The position numbers and the translations under genes are program-made. The notes beneath the pieces are model-generated. The model saw only the letters and a program-made list of their open reading frames with translations. It did not search any database and had not been told where the DNA came from. 17,838 nucleotides of DNA, taken from contig JAZRDG010000082.1 of assembly GCA_045660125.1 (NCBI GenBank), positions 1 through 17,838 of the forward strand. The letters run 5' to 3'. Each line of letters starts with the position of its first letter. Position 1 is the stretch's first letter. Of this stretch, positions 7,524 to 14,461 are shown piece after piece. The DNA is from SVQP01 sp045660125. Its GTDB lineage: Bacteria; Bacillota; Clostridia; Oscillospirales; CAG-272.

Positions 7524-8936
7524 TTATACGAGCTCCTTGTGCAACGGGCTCCATTTGCCCTTTGCGAAATATATCGAGAACATGCAAAACAGCGCAAGAT
7601 TATGCGCGATCATGCACGCCCAAGCCGCCACCAAGGTGGGGTTAGGCAGGAGCAACAGGCACAAAAACGTGCCGAAAATGCGAATGCCCCACATGCCAAG
7701 CACGTTGAATGCAAACGGCGTTTTGGTGTTTCCCACGCCCTGCATCATGCCCTCGGTGATGATGGTCACGCCGTAGAACGGCTCGGACAGCGCCACCATG
7801 CGCAAAACGGTGGTGCCAAGTGAGATGACCAAGGGATCGGACGAGAACAGGCGCAGCATATGCGGTGCAAGCAGGAACAAAAGCCCACCCGAGAGCACCA
7901 TGAGCAGCACCTCGCAAACCAGCATCAGCCTGCTAAGATCCTTGAGCCTTTGCTTATCCTTTGCGCCCACGCAGTTGCCCGCAAGAGTTGCGGCAGCCGC
8001 CTGCATGCCAAAGCCGGGGATATAGAACGCCGACTCAACCGTATTGGCAAAGCCGTGCGCGGCGGTGGAAACGTCGCCAAGCGAATTGATCATGGAAGCA
8101 AACACCACGTAGCCAAACGAGGTGGCAAATCTTTGCGCCATGTTGGGCAGCGCGACCTTCAGACAGGGGCGCAAAATCTCGCGGTCGGGGCGCAGGCTCT
8201 GCCCACGGGGAGAGATGACGGGATGACGCCACAGCGCAAGCGTGATCAAAATACCGCCCACGGCAAAGGCAACCGCACTTGCCACGGCAGCGCCCACTAC
8301 GCCAAGATCCGCACCCGGAATGAACACGGGCAGCTGCGTGCCGCCAAACCAGGGCAGCGCGACGGTTCTGGTGGGGTAAATGAGCAGGAAATTGAGCACC
8401 ACGTTGACCAGATTGACCACAATGCCCACGCGCATGGGCGTTTTGGTATCCCCTGCACCGCGCAAAACCGCACCGAAAATGATGGACGCGGCACGGAACA
8501 GCATGGGGGTATAGACGATAAAGAAATAGGTGGCAGCCGTATTGCGGATATCCGGATCCACCTGCATCAGCACGGGCACGATGGGTGCGAGCGCCAGCGT
8601 GAGCACGGTGAACAAAATGCCGCCCACCAGCACCGCAAGCACCGCCTGCGCGGACGCGCGACGGCAACGCTCCTTGTCCCCCGCTCCCATAGAGCGCGCG
8701 ATATAGGACAAAAATCCAACGCCGAGCGCGGACAGCGAGCTGCCCACCAGCCAGCCGACAGTGCTGGTTGAGCCCACCGCAGCCGACGCCTGCGTGCCAA
8801 GCGAGCCGACCATGGCGGTATCCACGTACTGCACCGCCGTGTGCATCAGCTGCTCAAGCATGGTGGGCAGCGCGAGTGCGACCACCGTGGGCAGCAGTCC
8901 CCACTTTATATTTTTGAAAAATTTCTTTTTTATCAT
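7524..8936 (-). CDS. MATE family efflux transporter
   Basis: A 470-residue, multi-pass inner-membrane exporter of the MATE (NorM/DinF-like) family, which expels cationic drugs or metabolites in exchange for Na+ or H+. Residues 14-58 carry the typical start of the first MatE repeat (LALPTMLEQL, then YVDTAMVGSLG). The loop at 81-88 reads RSMGAGDK. The second repeat begins near residue 250 (LRPCLKVALPNMAQR). Length is normal for the family and it appears intact. The ATG at 8936 is preceded by GGAG at about 10 nt. It is a single-gene unit with its own promoter and terminator. The substrate cannot be predicted. Confidence 0.93.
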   Translation of the reverse strand: MIKKKFFKNIKWGLLPTVVALALPTMLEQLMHTAVQYVDTAMVGSLGTQASAAVGSTSTVGWLVGSSLSALGVGFLSYIARSMGAGDKERCRRASAQAVLAVLVGGILFTVLTLALAPIVPVLMQVDPDIRNTAATYFFIVYTPMLFRAASIIFGAVLRGAGDTKTPMRVGIVVNLVNVVLNFLLIYPTRTVALPWFGGTQLPVFIPGADLGVVGAAVASAVAFAVGGILITLALWRHPVISPRGQSLRPDREILRPCLKVALPNMAQRFATSFGYVVFASMINSLGDVSTAAHGFANTVESAFYIPGFGMQAAAATLAGNCVGAKDKQRLKDLSRLMLVCEVLLMVLSGGLLFLLAPHMLRLFSSDPLVISLGTTVLRMVALSEPFYGVTIITEGMMQGVGNTKTPFAFNVLGMWGIRIFGTFLCLLLLPNPTLVAAWACMIAHNLALFCMFSIYFAKGKWSPLHKELV

Positions 8937-8968
8937 AAACCAAACGCTCCAAAATTACAACTGTGACA

Positions 8969-8997
8969 ATTATATCATAAAATTCACGTTCCGAAAA
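8969..8997 (-). promoter_or_regulatory. Likely promoter of the MATE gene
   Basis: Perfect TATAAT on the minus strand at 8969-8974, 33 nt upstream of the start codon. The -35 region at 17-nt spacing (TTTTCG, 8992-8997) is poor, so this promoter may be weak or need an activator. Confidence 0.55.
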
Positions 8998-9037
8998 GCC
9001 CTTTGCGACAAAAAAATAAAAATGTGCCAAAATCCTA

Positions 9038-9066
9038 TTGATTTTTTGCACAAAAGACAGTATAAT
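9038..9066 (+). promoter_or_regulatory. Sigma-A promoter of the alpha-galactosidase gene
   Basis: TTGATT (9038-9043), 17-nt spacer, perfect TATAAT (9061-9066). The start codon is 33 nt downstream of the -10 box, with AAAGGAG in between. No catabolite-control (cre-like) palindrome is visible around it. Confidence 0.8.
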
Positions 9067-9098
9067 AAAATCACTTAGATTAGCAAAGGAGTACCATT

Positions 9099-10421
9099 AT
9101 GGCTAAGATTACATTTATGGGTGCGGGCAGCACCGTTTTTGCAAAAAACGTCCTTGGCGACGCAATGCTTACCCCCTGCCTGCATGACGCAGAAATTGCA
9201 CTGTACGACATTGACGCAGACAGACTTGACGAATCCTATCTGCTGATCACCAAGCTCAACGAAAACATTAACGAAAGTCGCGCAAAGATCAGCAAGTATC
9301 TGGGCGTTGAGAACCGCAAGGACGCGCTGCGCGGTGCGGATTTCGTGGTTGACGCCATTCAGGTAGGACTTTACGATCCTTGCACCATCATCGACTTTGA
9401 AGTGCCCAAGAAGTACGGTCTGCGCCAGACCATTGGCGACACGCTGGGTATCGGCGGTATCTTCCGCGCACTGCGTACCATCGTGGTGCTCAAGGAGTTT
9501 GCTGCGGATATGGAAGAGGTGTGCCCCAACGCTTGGTTCTTAAACTACACCAACCCCATGGCAATGCTGGCAGGATATATGCAGAGATACACCAAGATCA
9601 AGACGGTTGGTCTTTGCCACAGCGTACAGGTTTGCTCCGAGGGTCTGCTCAACCGCCTTGGCATGCAGGATAAGCTGGAGGGCAGAAAAGAAAAGATTGC
9701 GGGCATTAACCACATGGCTTGGCTCTTGGAAATTCAGGACAAGGACGGCAACGACCTTTACCCCGAGATCAAGGAGCGCGCAAAGGCAAAGAACGCAAAC
9801 GAAAAGCACGACGACATGGTGCGCTTTGACTACATTGATAAGCTTGGCTACTACTGCACCGAGTCCAGCGAGCACAACTCCGAATACAACTACTTCTACA
9901 TCAAGGAAAACCGCCCTGAGCTGATTGAAAAGTTCAACATTCCGCTGGACGAGTATCCTCGCCGCTGCGTTAACCAGATCGCACACTGGGCTCGCCAGAA
10001 GGAAGAGCTGATGGCAGGCGGTAACATCACCCACACCCGCTCCCGTGAGTACGCTTCTCGCATCATGGAAGCCATCCTGACCGATCAGCCCTACCGCATT
10101 GGCGGTAACGTGCTCAACAACGGTCTGATCCCCAACCTGCCCGACGAGGCTTGCGTTGAGGTTTCCTGCATGGTTGACCGCACCGGCGTACATCCCACCT
10201 ACGCAGGTCCCCTGCCCCTGCAGCTTGCTGCTATGAACATGACTAACATCAACGTGCAGCTCTTGACCATCGAGGCAGCCGTTACCGGTAAGATGGAGCA
10301 CGTATATCACGCTGCTATGATGGATCCCCACACCGGCAGCCAGCTCTCCACCGACGAGATCGTAGCACTTTGCGACGAGCTCCGCGCCGCTCACGAGGCA
10401 GCAGGTTATCCGATCTTCTGA
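9099..10421 (+). CDS. melA: Alpha-galactosidase, glycoside hydrolase family 4
   Basis: A 440-residue cytoplasmic NAD+- and divalent-metal-dependent GH4 enzyme that releases galactose from alpha-galactosides such as melibiose. The N-terminal dinucleotide-binding motif is FMGAGSTVF (6-14). The Mn2+ ligand region is LCHSVQ with Cys173, plus INHMAW with His205. TESSEH, DEYPRRC and YHAAMMDPHT match E. coli MelA as I recall it, and the match runs end to end with nearly equal length. Some GH4 relatives act on other alpha-glycosides, so the substrate is likely rather than certain. AAAGGAG lies 7 nt before the ATG. It stands alone, with its own promoter and terminator and no sugar transporter or regulator beside it. 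Confidence 0.9.
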   Translation: MAKITFMGAGSTVFAKNVLGDAMLTPCLHDAEIALYDIDADRLDESYLLITKLNENINESRAKISKYLGVENRKDALRGADFVVDAIQVGLYDPCTIIDFEVPKKYGLRQTIGDTLGIGGIFRALRTIVVLKEFAADMEEVCPNAWFLNYTNPMAMLAGYMQRYTKIKTVGLCHSVQVCSEGLLNRLGMQDKLEGRKEKIAGINHMAWLLEIQDKDGNDLYPEIKERAKAKNANEKHDDMVRFDYIDKLGYYCTESSEHNSEYNYFYIKENRPELIEKFNIPLDEYPRRCVNQIAHWARQKEELMAGGNITHTRSREYASRIMEAILTDQPYRIGGNVLNNGLIPNLPDEACVEVSCMVDRTGVHPTYAGPLPLQLAAMNMTNINVQLLTIEAAVTGKMEHVYHAAMMDPHTGSQLSTDEIVALCDELRAAHEAAGYPIF

Positions 10422-10439
10422 TAAAAGCCTATACAAAGC

Positions 10440-10470
10440 ATCCCCCACCCAACATTGGGTGGGGGATTTG
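10440..10470 (+). terminator. Terminator of the alpha-galactosidase gene
   Basis: Perfect 13-bp inverted repeat (10440-10452 with 10455-10467), very GC-rich (CCCCCACCC), about 20 nt after the stop, followed by TTTGTTG. The apparent loop is 2 nt, so the innermost pairs will open. Confidence 0.85.
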
Positions 10471-10482
10471 TTGTCGCAGGAG

Positions 10483-10527
10483 CGGGCGATCAAATATTTC
10501 GGCTATGCCGAAATTCTCGCCTCTACA
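10483..10527 (-). repeat. Modular palindromic repeat, long copy F
   Basis: A 45-nt unit in minus orientation, matching the long copy at 301-345 at 42 of 45 positions. It has the same constant ends and the same internal ATTTCGGC/GCCGAAAT hairpin. It lies between the melA terminator and the next terminator, outside any gene. Confidence 0.8.
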
Positions 10528-10572
10528 GTGTATTCTTTGAGGTTTTGGTATTATACCCCCAGCATGCACAGT

Positions 10573-10597
10573 TGTAGGGGCGATCAGTGATCGCCCG
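10573..10597 (+). repeat. Modular palindromic repeat, short copy E
   Basis: A 25-nt palindromic unit, identical to the inverse of 228-252, with stem GGCGATCA/TGATCGCC. The copy pair C-then-D at the left end of the window appears here as F-then-E: the same two types in reversed order and orientation. Confidence 0.8.
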
Positions 10598-10615
10598 CAC
10601 AAGCACAAACTATCT

Positions 10616-10645
10616 AAAAAGGCTCGGCGATTGCCGAGCCTTTTT
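10616..10645. terminator. Terminator of the four-gene membrane operon (bidirectional)
   Basis: Perfect 13-bp stem (10616-10628 with 10633-10645), GATT loop, with A5 on one side and T6 on the other, so it can act on both strands. It follows the stop of the last membrane gene (10652) by 6 nt on the minus strand. Confidence 0.88.
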
Positions 10646-10651
10646 TCTGAT

Positions 10652-11431
10652 TCAATTTAGCGTTTTCTTACGGCTTGCTACGAACAGGGCGATGGGGGTC
10701 AAACCCGTCACCGCACCGATCACGGTCAAAGCCATGGCGACCTTGCTCTCAAAATACGAGCGCAGCACCTTATAATAGCAAACGCCGCAAAGCGTGCGAA
10801 CAATTGCTAAGAGCAGTACTCCCACAAGCAAGCACACCAAGCCCACGATGGGCAGCGCGACCATAATCAGCGCGAACAGCTCATAAGAGATCAGATTGAG
10901 CAGCAATGCGGGAAGGGCGATCAGCACAAGCAGCACGTACGCAAGGGATACAAGAATGGTCACCACGCGCGAATCGGCACCGCCCAAGGCACGGTCCGAT
11001 GATTCTACAAGCATGGCAAACAGCTGCGTTCCCGGCAAACCGACAATGCCGATGATCAGCACAACCGCCGTAATCGGGATCAGTATGCAGCAGCAAATGA
11101 GCAAAATTCTGCCCCACAGGCGACGCTTTCCCTGCGTGCCGTGCACCGCGTCACTCCGCTCGGCAAGCTTGCCAATGGCAAAATACCTTGCAAACGGAAG
11201 AGCCGCCATGGTGCGGATATTGCGCCACGCGCCCATTCTTTTGCCGATTTTTGCAAGCGCCGCGGATTGCAGCACGTAACCGACAAATAGAGCAAGCACA
11301 AGCGCAAGCAGCAGACCGAACACAACACCTACCAAGATCAAAAACGCAAGGGGCGTGAGTTCCACGTCCTCCCAATGCCCGTACCAAAATGATCCGAGAT
11401 CCGGATATTCTCTGATAATGTCGTAAACCAT
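10652..11431 (-). CDS. Multi-pass membrane protein of unknown function, paralog 4 of 4
   Basis: A 259-residue protein with about five or six hydrophobic stretches (roughly 28-55, 108-132, 156-183, 184-212, 232-252). It shares the family core with its three upstream neighbours, in degraded form: LAKIGKRMG (59-67), AALPFARYFAIGKLAER (76-92), then LWGRILLI (105-112) and CYYKVLRSYF (218-227). It lacks the AWIP tetrapeptide present in the other three (here AALP). It is the last gene of the operon, 13 nt after the preceding stop, with GGGAGG close to the ATG, and is followed at once by a terminator. I do not recognise a function. Confidence 0.85.
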   Translation of the reverse strand: MVYDIIREYPDLGSFWYGHWEDVELTPLAFLILVGVVFGLLLALVLALFVGYVLQSAALAKIGKRMGAWRNIRTMAALPFARYFAIGKLAERSDAVHGTQGKRRLWGRILLICCCILIPITAVVLIIGIVGLPGTQLFAMLVESSDRALGGADSRVVTILVSLAYVLLVLIALPALLLNLISYELFALIMVALPIVGLVCLLVGVLLLAIVRTLCGVCYYKVLRSYFESKVAMALTVIGAVTGLTPIALFVASRKKTLN

Positions 11432-11444
11432 ACGCCCTCCCGTA

Positions 11445-12053
11445 TCAGACCTCGTCGGACACTTCTGCAGGGATCACAACTGTGCCGTCGCACTCCTCAA
11501 AGTCCACCTTGGGTGCGGACTCCTTTTGCTCGCGCGGATTAAAGAACGACACGATCAGCAGCGCAGCGATCAACCAGCCGGGATACAGCACGGTGACCAC
11601 AGACACGATGATATCGTAAGGATCGTCTAAGTAATAGCGGAAGATCTTGAACGCGCACACCGCCACGGCAACCGTGACCACAATGGCAAGCCACGAGATC
11701 GCCTCCAGCACGATGCCAAAGCCGAATATCGCCAGCAAAAATGCAAGCGGCATCAGGAAAATGACCGCGCCAAGGTACGAGGCACGCAGAATGAGCAATA
11801 TTTTGCCCCATTTCCAAGGCTTTTTATCACCCGCAAGGCCGTTTTGCGCGTCGATCGCCTCGGCGCACTTACCCATGACCCCATAACGCAGCACGGGAAT
11901 CCACGCGCGCTTGGGATTTTCCACCTCGGTCTGCTTCGCAACGCGATACAACGCGTAGCTCAGGGCAACGTAATCGATGGCAACGCCGATCAGAATCATC
12001 AGCGGCAGGATCACGACCAAAAAGAAAATCATAAAAATGATCAAGCCAATCAT
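11445..12053 (-). CDS. Multi-pass membrane protein of unknown function, paralog 3 of 4
   Basis: A 202-residue protein. A long hydrophobic N-terminus (1-33) is followed by the shared core ALYRVAKQTE (34-43), AWIPVLRYGVMGKCAEA (50-66) and WKWGKILLI (80-88). Two or three membrane segments come next (about 92-135), then CAFKIFRYYL (133-142), one more segment (about 148-171) and an acidic tail. The AAAGGAG site is 6 nt before the ATG. In the 55-nt gap upstream is a small palindrome (GGGG/CCCC, about 12079-12091) without a T-run. The function is unknown. Confidence 0.87.
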   Translation of the reverse strand: MIGLIIFMIFFLVVILPLMILIGVAIDYVALSYALYRVAKQTEVENPKRAWIPVLRYGVMGKCAEAIDAQNGLAGDKKPWKWGKILLILRASYLGAVIFLMPLAFLLAIFGFGIVLEAISWLAIVVTVAVAVCAFKIFRYYLDDPYDIIVSVVTVLYPGWLIAALLIVSFFNPREQKESAPKVDFEECDGTVVIPAEVSDEV

Positions 12054-12108
12054 AACGTACTCCTTTCCAAAGAGTCACAGGGGAAATTCCCCAAGATGAC
12101 AGCCAAGC

Positions 12109-12738
12109 TTAGTCGTTATAAGAATACTCTACGTTTTCAATGTACTCGCTCTCTACGTCGTTGGGCTTACGGAAGGCAGCAACCAGCGTAATGATATAGT
12201 GTGCGTTGAGCACGATGCCCACGATAAAGAGCACGATGTTGACGGTTTCGGGGAAAAATTCGCGGTAGATCTTCCAGCGGCAAATGCAATCCAGCACCAG
12301 GGGTGCAAAGGACAGCAGCATGATTGCCAGATAGCAGATCATGTAAATGATCATACCAAGCAAGGGAATGATCGAGGCAATGGACGCAATTGCGCCCAGC
12401 GCACCGCCAAGCAGGCTTGCGCCGACCGAGCCGATCAGCACGTAAAGACCCCAAGGACGGGCAATTTTACCGTGGCGTTCGTCGCACTTTTCTGCAACCT
12501 TACCCAGCGTGTAGTACTGCGCCAGGGGAATCCATGCAACAAAAGCGTACTTGACGTCCAGCTTTTTGGCAACACGGTAAAGGCCAAACGAATAGATCAG
12601 ATAATAAGCCAAGGTGACCAAAAGACCGATCGCAAAAAAGATCAACGCAACGATCAATACAACAGCCGCTGCCGATCCCATTACTACGTCTTCGCCGCCG
12701 ATGATGTCAGTAGAAGGGGTGGTGAGAAAATTTCCCAT
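12109..12738 (-). CDS. Multi-pass membrane protein of unknown function, paralog 2 of 4
   Basis: A 209-residue protein. The first membrane segment is at about 23-50, then the best-kept copy of the family core: GLYRVAKKLD (52-61), AWIPLAQYYTLGKVAEK (68-84) and PWGLYVLI (95-102). Hydrophobic stretches follow (about 103-150), then WKIYREFF (about 155-162), a last segment and an acidic tyrosine-containing tail (ENVEYSYND). AAGGAG is 8 nt before the ATG, and the gap to the previous stop is 37 nt. The repeated core looks like a cytosolic loop flanked by membrane helices. No enzyme motif is visible and the function is unknown. Confidence 0.87.
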   Translation of the reverse strand: MGNFLTTPSTDIIGGEDVVMGSAAAVVLIVALIFFAIGLLVTLAYYLIYSFGLYRVAKKLDVKYAFVAWIPLAQYYTLGKVAEKCDERHGKIARPWGLYVLIGSVGASLLGGALGAIASIASIIPLLGMIIYMICYLAIMLLSFAPLVLDCICRWKIYREFFPETVNIVLFIVGIVLNAHYIITLVAAFRKPNDVESEYIENVEYSYND

Positions 12739-12775
12739 GATGTAGTCTCCTTTATTTAAAAAATTTTTACCAAGT

Positions 12776-13531
12776 TCAATCGCCGCTCAAAGCCGCCTCG
12801 GGCTGGGTTTGCTCGGCTTCGGGCACTGCTTCGGGCACTGCTTCGGGCACAGCCTGCTGTACCACTTCCTGCTCGCGCAGCTTCATGCAGCCCACGATCA
12901 GGACGAACAAGCCCTCCAGGGGACCCAGGACCAGCGCGCACGCAGTAAAGATGATGCTTGCGGTATTGCCCGTGAATTGCTTGAAGATCCTGTACAGGCA
13001 GTAGCAATACAAGCCCGCAAAGATCAAGCCAGCGCAGGACAAGATCAGATTCAGCAGCATGGACAGGGGTGGGAAAAACGCGAGAATGACCGAAACGACC
13101 GCCTGCACGATCGGCATGCCAACCGTGGTTGCAAGACGGGTCAGGATCAGGATCAAGCTCCATTTCCAAGCCTTTTTGCCCTCGCGCACAATGCTTTTTT
13201 CGGTGCAATCGCCTACCAGATAATACACGCCAAACGGAATCCACGCAAGAAAGCGATGCCCAACGCCCAGCTTTTTGGCAATCTTCATCAAGCCGATGCT
13301 TCTGAGCACGTAGCAAACGAGATACGTAAGCACGACCATGATGCCAATGATCACGGACGCGACCAAGCCGATCATAAGAAACGCGCTTTTTGCCAGCAGA
13401 TCCAGAATGATGGTCAAAATGCCGCTGAGCAAATTCACGGAATAGTCGGACAAAACGTCGGTCAGCGTATCCAAAAGCCCCGTTTCCTCCAACCATTTGA
13501 TAATGGGCTCAATGCCGGTAAAGTCTCCCAT
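12776..13531 (-). CDS. Multi-pass membrane protein of unknown function, paralog 1 of 4, with VPEA repeat tail
   Basis: A 251-residue protein and first gene of the operon. The N-terminal 50 residues are amphipathic, then a membrane segment (about 50-78). The shared core follows: GLMKIAKKLG (80-89), AWIPFGVYYLVGDCTEK (96-112) and WKWSLILI (122-129). More hydrophobic stretches come after it, with CLYRIFKQF before the last segment. The C-terminal tail (about 227-251) is acidic and proline-rich and contains three AVPE units encoded by three 12-nt repeats. GGGAGG lies 7 nt before the ATG, behind a perfect-consensus promoter. The tail is absent from the other three paralogs. The function is unknown. 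Confidence 0.87.
   Translation of the reverse strand: MGDFTGIEPIIKWLEETGLLDTLTDVLSDYSVNLLSGILTIILDLLAKSAFLMIGLVASVIIGIMVVLTYLVCYVLRSIGLMKIAKKLGVGHRFLAWIPFGVYYLVGDCTEKSIVREGKKAWKWSLILILTRLATTVGMPIVQAVVSVILAFFPPLSMLLNLILSCAGLIFAGLYCYCLYRIFKQFTGNTASIIFTACALVLGPLEGLFVLIVGCMKLREQEVVQQAVPEAVPEAVPEAEQTQPEAALSGD
12816..12851 (-). repeat. Three tandem 12-nt repeats inside a coding region
   Basis: Three copies of a 12-nt unit (plus strand GCTTCGGGCACT; the last copy has one change) encode the AVPE repeats in the C-terminal tail of the first membrane paralog. Such in-frame repeats can change copy number by slippage without breaking the frame. Confidence 0.85.
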
Positions 13532-13569
13532 GTCAAAACCTCCCTTGTAAGATGCATCTATCCATTATC

Positions 13570-13598
13570 ATTATAACACGCCTGCAGATGCTTGTCAA
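13570..13598 (-). promoter_or_regulatory. Perfect-consensus promoter of the four-gene membrane operon
   Basis: Minus strand: exact TTGACA (13593-13598), 17-nt spacer, exact TATAAT (13570-13575). It lies 38 nt upstream of the first start codon. This is the strongest-looking promoter in the window. Confidence 0.9.
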
Positions 13599-13621
13599 GA
13601 AAAAACTTTGTCCGCAGCCCC

Positions 13622-13650
13622 TTGCAAGTGCGCGCGCTTTATGATATAAT
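13622..13650 (+). promoter_or_regulatory. Promoter of the PlsY-like/methyltransferase/hydrolase operon
   Basis: TTGCAA (13622-13627), 17-nt spacer, exact TATAAT (13645-13650). It points away from the membrane-operon promoter, with only 23 nt between the two -35 boxes. A 6-bp hairpin (13662-13667 with 13674-13679) follows in the leader, directly before AGGAG at 13681. Confidence 0.8.
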
Positions 13651-13696
13651 GTATGTAAGTATCGGGTTTTTTCACCCGAAAGGAGACGACTTTATT

Positions 13697-14461
13697 ATGT
13701 TTTTAGATTATTTGAGCCTGTTTATTGTGGACGTTCCGCGACTTTTTATCAAGCTCGGGCTTGCCGAGGCGCAGACCTTTGAGGGGCAGGAGATCTTTCA
13801 CCCTGTCAATACCGCTGCGCAGGCGCTCTTTATCCTGTGCCTGATCCTGGGCTTTGCCGTGCTCCCCTATCTGCTGGGCGCGGTATCCATTCCCCGCCTG
13901 TACTGCAAAAAGGTCAAGCGCCTTGACCTGTGCGCGCTGGGCTCGGGCAAGGGCGAGATTGGTGACGTGTGGAGATGCGTTGGCAAATGGCACGGCATTG
14001 CTTGCTTTGCACTTGAAGCGGTCAAGGTGCTGCTTTGCATGACGCTCGGCTTTTTCTGCCTTGGCGCGGACGGCGCAGCCGTGGCAGGATTTTTCTGCGT
14101 GCTGGGTGAGATGCTGCCCGTCTGGAACAAGATGCGCGGCTCGCGCGGCTTTGAGACCGCGGCGCTTTGCCTGCTTGTGCTCTCTCCCCTGACCTTTGGT
14201 ATTTTGCTGGCGATCTTTTTGGTAGTCTTTTTGGGCATGCGCTTCCGCACCGCGGCGCGTCTGTTCCCCACGCTGCTCTACCCCTTGATCGCATCCGCAT
14301 TTTTGATGAACGCAAACCCCACCGCCGTGCTGCTTTCGGTTGGCGTGGTGGTGCTCATGGTCTTCTCGCATTGGCAAAACATGCGCAATATGCTGGAGAG
14401 AGAAGAGCCTCGCATTGAATTTGGCAAGCGCAAGCAGGACGCGGAGGAAGAACAGGAATGA
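13697..14461 (+). CDS. Divergent PlsY-family (glycerol-3-phosphate acyltransferase-like) membrane protein
   Basis: A 254-residue multi-pass protein. Residues 57-240 line up with PlsY, the acyl-phosphate:glycerol-3-phosphate acyltransferase of phospholipid synthesis: YLLGAVSIP (58-66), LGSGKGEIGDVWR (81-93), GEMLPVWNKMRGSRG (137-151), HWQNMRNMLEREEPRI (225-240). Ser83, Arg93, Asn228 and Glu237 are kept. The motif-1 Asn and Thr-Asn, the motif-2 His (Glu138) and the GGKG glycine/lysine (GSRG) are changed. An N-terminal extension of about 55 residues makes it longer than usual. It may be inactive or have another substrate, so I withhold the symbol plsY. The frame is open from 13592, but the promoter lies inside that stretch; the ATG at 13697 follows AGGAG by 11 nt. 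Its stop overlaps the next start (ATGA). Confidence 0.78.
   Translation: MFLDYLSLFIVDVPRLFIKLGLAEAQTFEGQEIFHPVNTAAQALFILCLILGFAVLPYLLGAVSIPRLYCKKVKRLDLCALGSGKGEIGDVWRCVGKWHGIACFALEAVKVLLCMTLGFFCLGADGAAVAGFFCVLGEMLPVWNKMRGSRGFETAALCLLVLSPLTFGILLAIFLVVFLGMRFRTAARLFPTLLYPLIASAFLMNANPTAVLLSVGVVVLMVFSHWQNMRNMLEREEPRIEFGKRKQDAEEEQE

Noticed and set aside
12074..12101. Palindrome between two membrane paralog genes as a terminator
   Set aside because: The stem is about 4-6 bp with no T-run on the minus strand, and the next gene has a good ribosome binding site. It may be a decayed repeat resembling the MATE terminator sequence.
13662..13679. Leader hairpin before the PlsY-like gene as a riboswitch or attenuator
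   Set aside because: There is a single 6-bp stem with no alternative pairing or T-run, and it is too short for any known riboswitch.
13592..13696. N-terminal extension of the PlsY-like protein
   Set aside because: The extension would be translated from upstream of both boxes of the TTGCAA/TATAAT promoter at 13622-13650. The ATG at 13697 follows AGGAG.
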